Source of the DNA: Flagellimonas flava | GTDB lineage: Bacteria > Bacteroidota > Bacteroidia > Flavobacteriales > Flavobacteriaceae | DNA: 64,000 bases | Direction of reading: 5' to 3' | Assembly (NCBI RefSeq): GCF_900129665.1 | Contig: NZ_FQWL01000002.1 | Location: forward strand, 744,001-808,000 | In this document: positions 62,897 through 64,000 of the stretch, in pieces | How the letters are laid out: every line of letters starts with the position of its first letter | Position numbering within the stretch: position 1 is the first letter of the stretch | The notes under the pieces: model-generated | What the model saw: the letters and a program-made list of their open reading frames with translations, nothing else | Database searches by the model: none | Told to the model about the DNA's origin: nothing | Made by a program: the position numbers and the translations under genes

Positions 62897-64000
62897 ATGA
62901 ACCAAAGGAAAAAGGGATATTCGAACACAATAAAGTCTTCATCCTATTTGCTTGATGTTGCCATTATAAATTTGTTGGCCCATTTTTTTCCGTTACTTTT
63001 TCAATACCCACTTTTGTTCCATGGATACATTACCATTGTTTGGATAATTATCGCAGTGAAAACCAGATTTTATGTTTTGCATAGGTTTACAAAAGTCACT
63101 TACATATTGAAATTGATTTTTCGTCAGTTTATCTTCTTTTTTTTATCGCTGTACGCATTTATCGGGTTTTTTAAACAGCCAAATATCAGCAGGTTCAATT
63201 TAGGCTTGTTTTTCCTCTCGGTTTTCGTATTGGTAGTTGTTTTCAAGTTTATCAATTACTCACTTTTGCTCAAATATCGTTCTAAGGCAAAAGGAGAACT
63301 AAAATACATTGTTGTAATTGGGCTAAACCAAAAAACACAACAGCTTGTAAAAATGTTCAAGCAGCATGGAGAATATGGGTATCATATAATGCACATTTTC
63401 GATACTAAAAGCCCAAATTTTGGTCTGCAGCAGGTCTTTGATTACGTCGAGGATAAACAGGTAGATGAAATTTTCAGCTCCATCAGAGAACTGGATAACA
63501 AAGAAATATCCAAAATGGCTAGTTATGCAAACTACAACATGATTAAGCTAAAATTCATCCCTGACAATAAAGATATTTTTACCAAGGACCTAAAATTGGA
63601 TTATTATGAGTATCTGCCTATTCTATCGCTAACCGAGATTCCATTGGAGGATTCGTTCAATAGATTTGGCAAAAGATGTTTTGATATTATTTTCTCACTT
63701 CTTGTTTCGATATTCCTTCTATCCTGGCTTCTCCCAATAATTGGGATCTTAATAAAGATAGACTCTAAAGGGCCAATTTATTTTAGACAGAACAGGCCAG
63801 GTTTCAATGAAAAGGGGTTTGGATGCTACAAATTCCGCACCATGAAGGTTAACAATACCACAGAAAAGTCTGCAACTAGAAACGACCCAAGGGTGACAAG
63901 ACTTGGTGCATTCTTAAGAAGAACAAGCATAGATGAACTCCCACAGTTTGTAAACGTACTTTTTGGACAAATGTCCGTTGTTGGACCCAGACCTCACTTG
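62897..64000 (+). CDS. Polyprenyl-phosphate sugar-phosphate transferase (WcaJ-type), 3' truncated by window edge
   Basis: 368 codons are visible. The N-terminal half has four to five membrane helices and a CoA-binding-like Rossmann region ([16 protein letters not shown]). The C-terminal bacterial sugar transferase domain begins at about residue 255: [17 protein letters not shown], then [45 protein letters not shown] and [10 protein letters not shown] at the cut. This enzyme starts each repeat unit by loading a sugar phosphate onto undecaprenyl phosphate at the inner membrane. About 90 C-terminal residues should lie beyond the window. Confidence 0.93.
   Translation, partial: MNQRKKGYSNTIKSSSYLLDVAIINLLAHFFPLLFQYPLLFHGYITIVWIIIAVKTRFYVLHRFTKVTYILKLIFRQFIFFFLSLYAFIGFFKQPNISRFNLGLFFLSVFVLVVVFKFINYSLLLKYRSKAKGELKYIVVIGLNQKTQQLVKMFKQHGEYGYHIMHIFDTKSPNFGLQQVFDYVEDKQVDEIFSSIRELDNKEISKMASYANYNMIKLKFIPDNKDIFTKDLKLDYYEYLPILSLTEIPLEDSFNRFGKRCFDIIFSLLVSIFLLSWLLPIIGILIKIDSKGPIYFRQNRPGFNEKGFGCYKFRTMKVNNTTEKSATRNDPRVTRLGAFLRRTSIDELPQFVNVLFGQMSVVGPRPHL

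Overview
The window is a contiguous stretch of chromosome from a member of the Bacteroidota, almost certainly a marine-type Flavobacteriaceae. Several things support this: type IX secretion hallmarks (a PorP/SprF protein, a type B C-terminal sorting domain and a SprB-like giant adhesin), promoter elements of the form TANNTTTG in front of several genes, near absence of strong Shine-Dalgarno sequences, and flavobacterial families (DUF4175, DUF4837, GH3-like, OmpA-PD40). The genus cannot be fixed from the sequence alone; Muricauda/Allomuricauda-like is a guess.

Region 1 (1-15198, minus strand) is a three-gene surface adhesin operon. It encodes a type B sorting-domain protein, then a PorP/SprF protein with a coiled coil and two SPOR-like repeats, then the first 3,623 codons of a giant repeat adhesin that runs off the left edge.

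Region 2 (15458-45249) is mostly conserved housekeeping. It holds glnS, an SPFH protein and gltX; the DUF4175-ybeY-mnmG-methyltransferase operon with two perfect parS-like palindromes bracketing mnmG; an OmpH-like lipoprotein; a large MG2/plug-like secreted protein; holB-doxX-amidohydrolase; pgk; a MltD-like transglycosylase with a DUF4837 lipoprotein; an OmpA-PD40 protein; tatA; M23 peptidase-GH3; and a protein whose C-terminal half looks like a nucleoside phosphorylase.

Region 3 (45251-64000) is an exopolysaccharide or capsule locus built as two converging blocks and a third rightward block. The plus block (45251-52726) has a Wzz-like protein, RfbC, two GT4 transferases, a Wzx-like flippase, a hexapeptide acyltransferase, a DNRLRE-type lipoprotein and an FkbM methyltransferase. 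The minus block (52878-61608) has a Wzy-like membrane protein, a VTC-domain polyphosphate polymerase, a CotH kinase/beta-helix protein, DUF4956, a second FkbM, a DUF1972 glycosyltransferase and an RmlD-like reductase. The right end has an O-antigen ligase-like protein and a WcaJ-type priming glycosyltransferase cut by the window edge. The DUF4956-CotH-VTC trio has its own well-formed promoter and is the best candidate for an undescribed system: a polyphosphate or phosphotransfer module inside a polysaccharide locus.

No gene-free stretch exceeds about 260 bases. I saw no tRNA, rRNA, CRISPR array, insertion sequence or prophage. Intergenic space holds simple terminators and promoters as listed.
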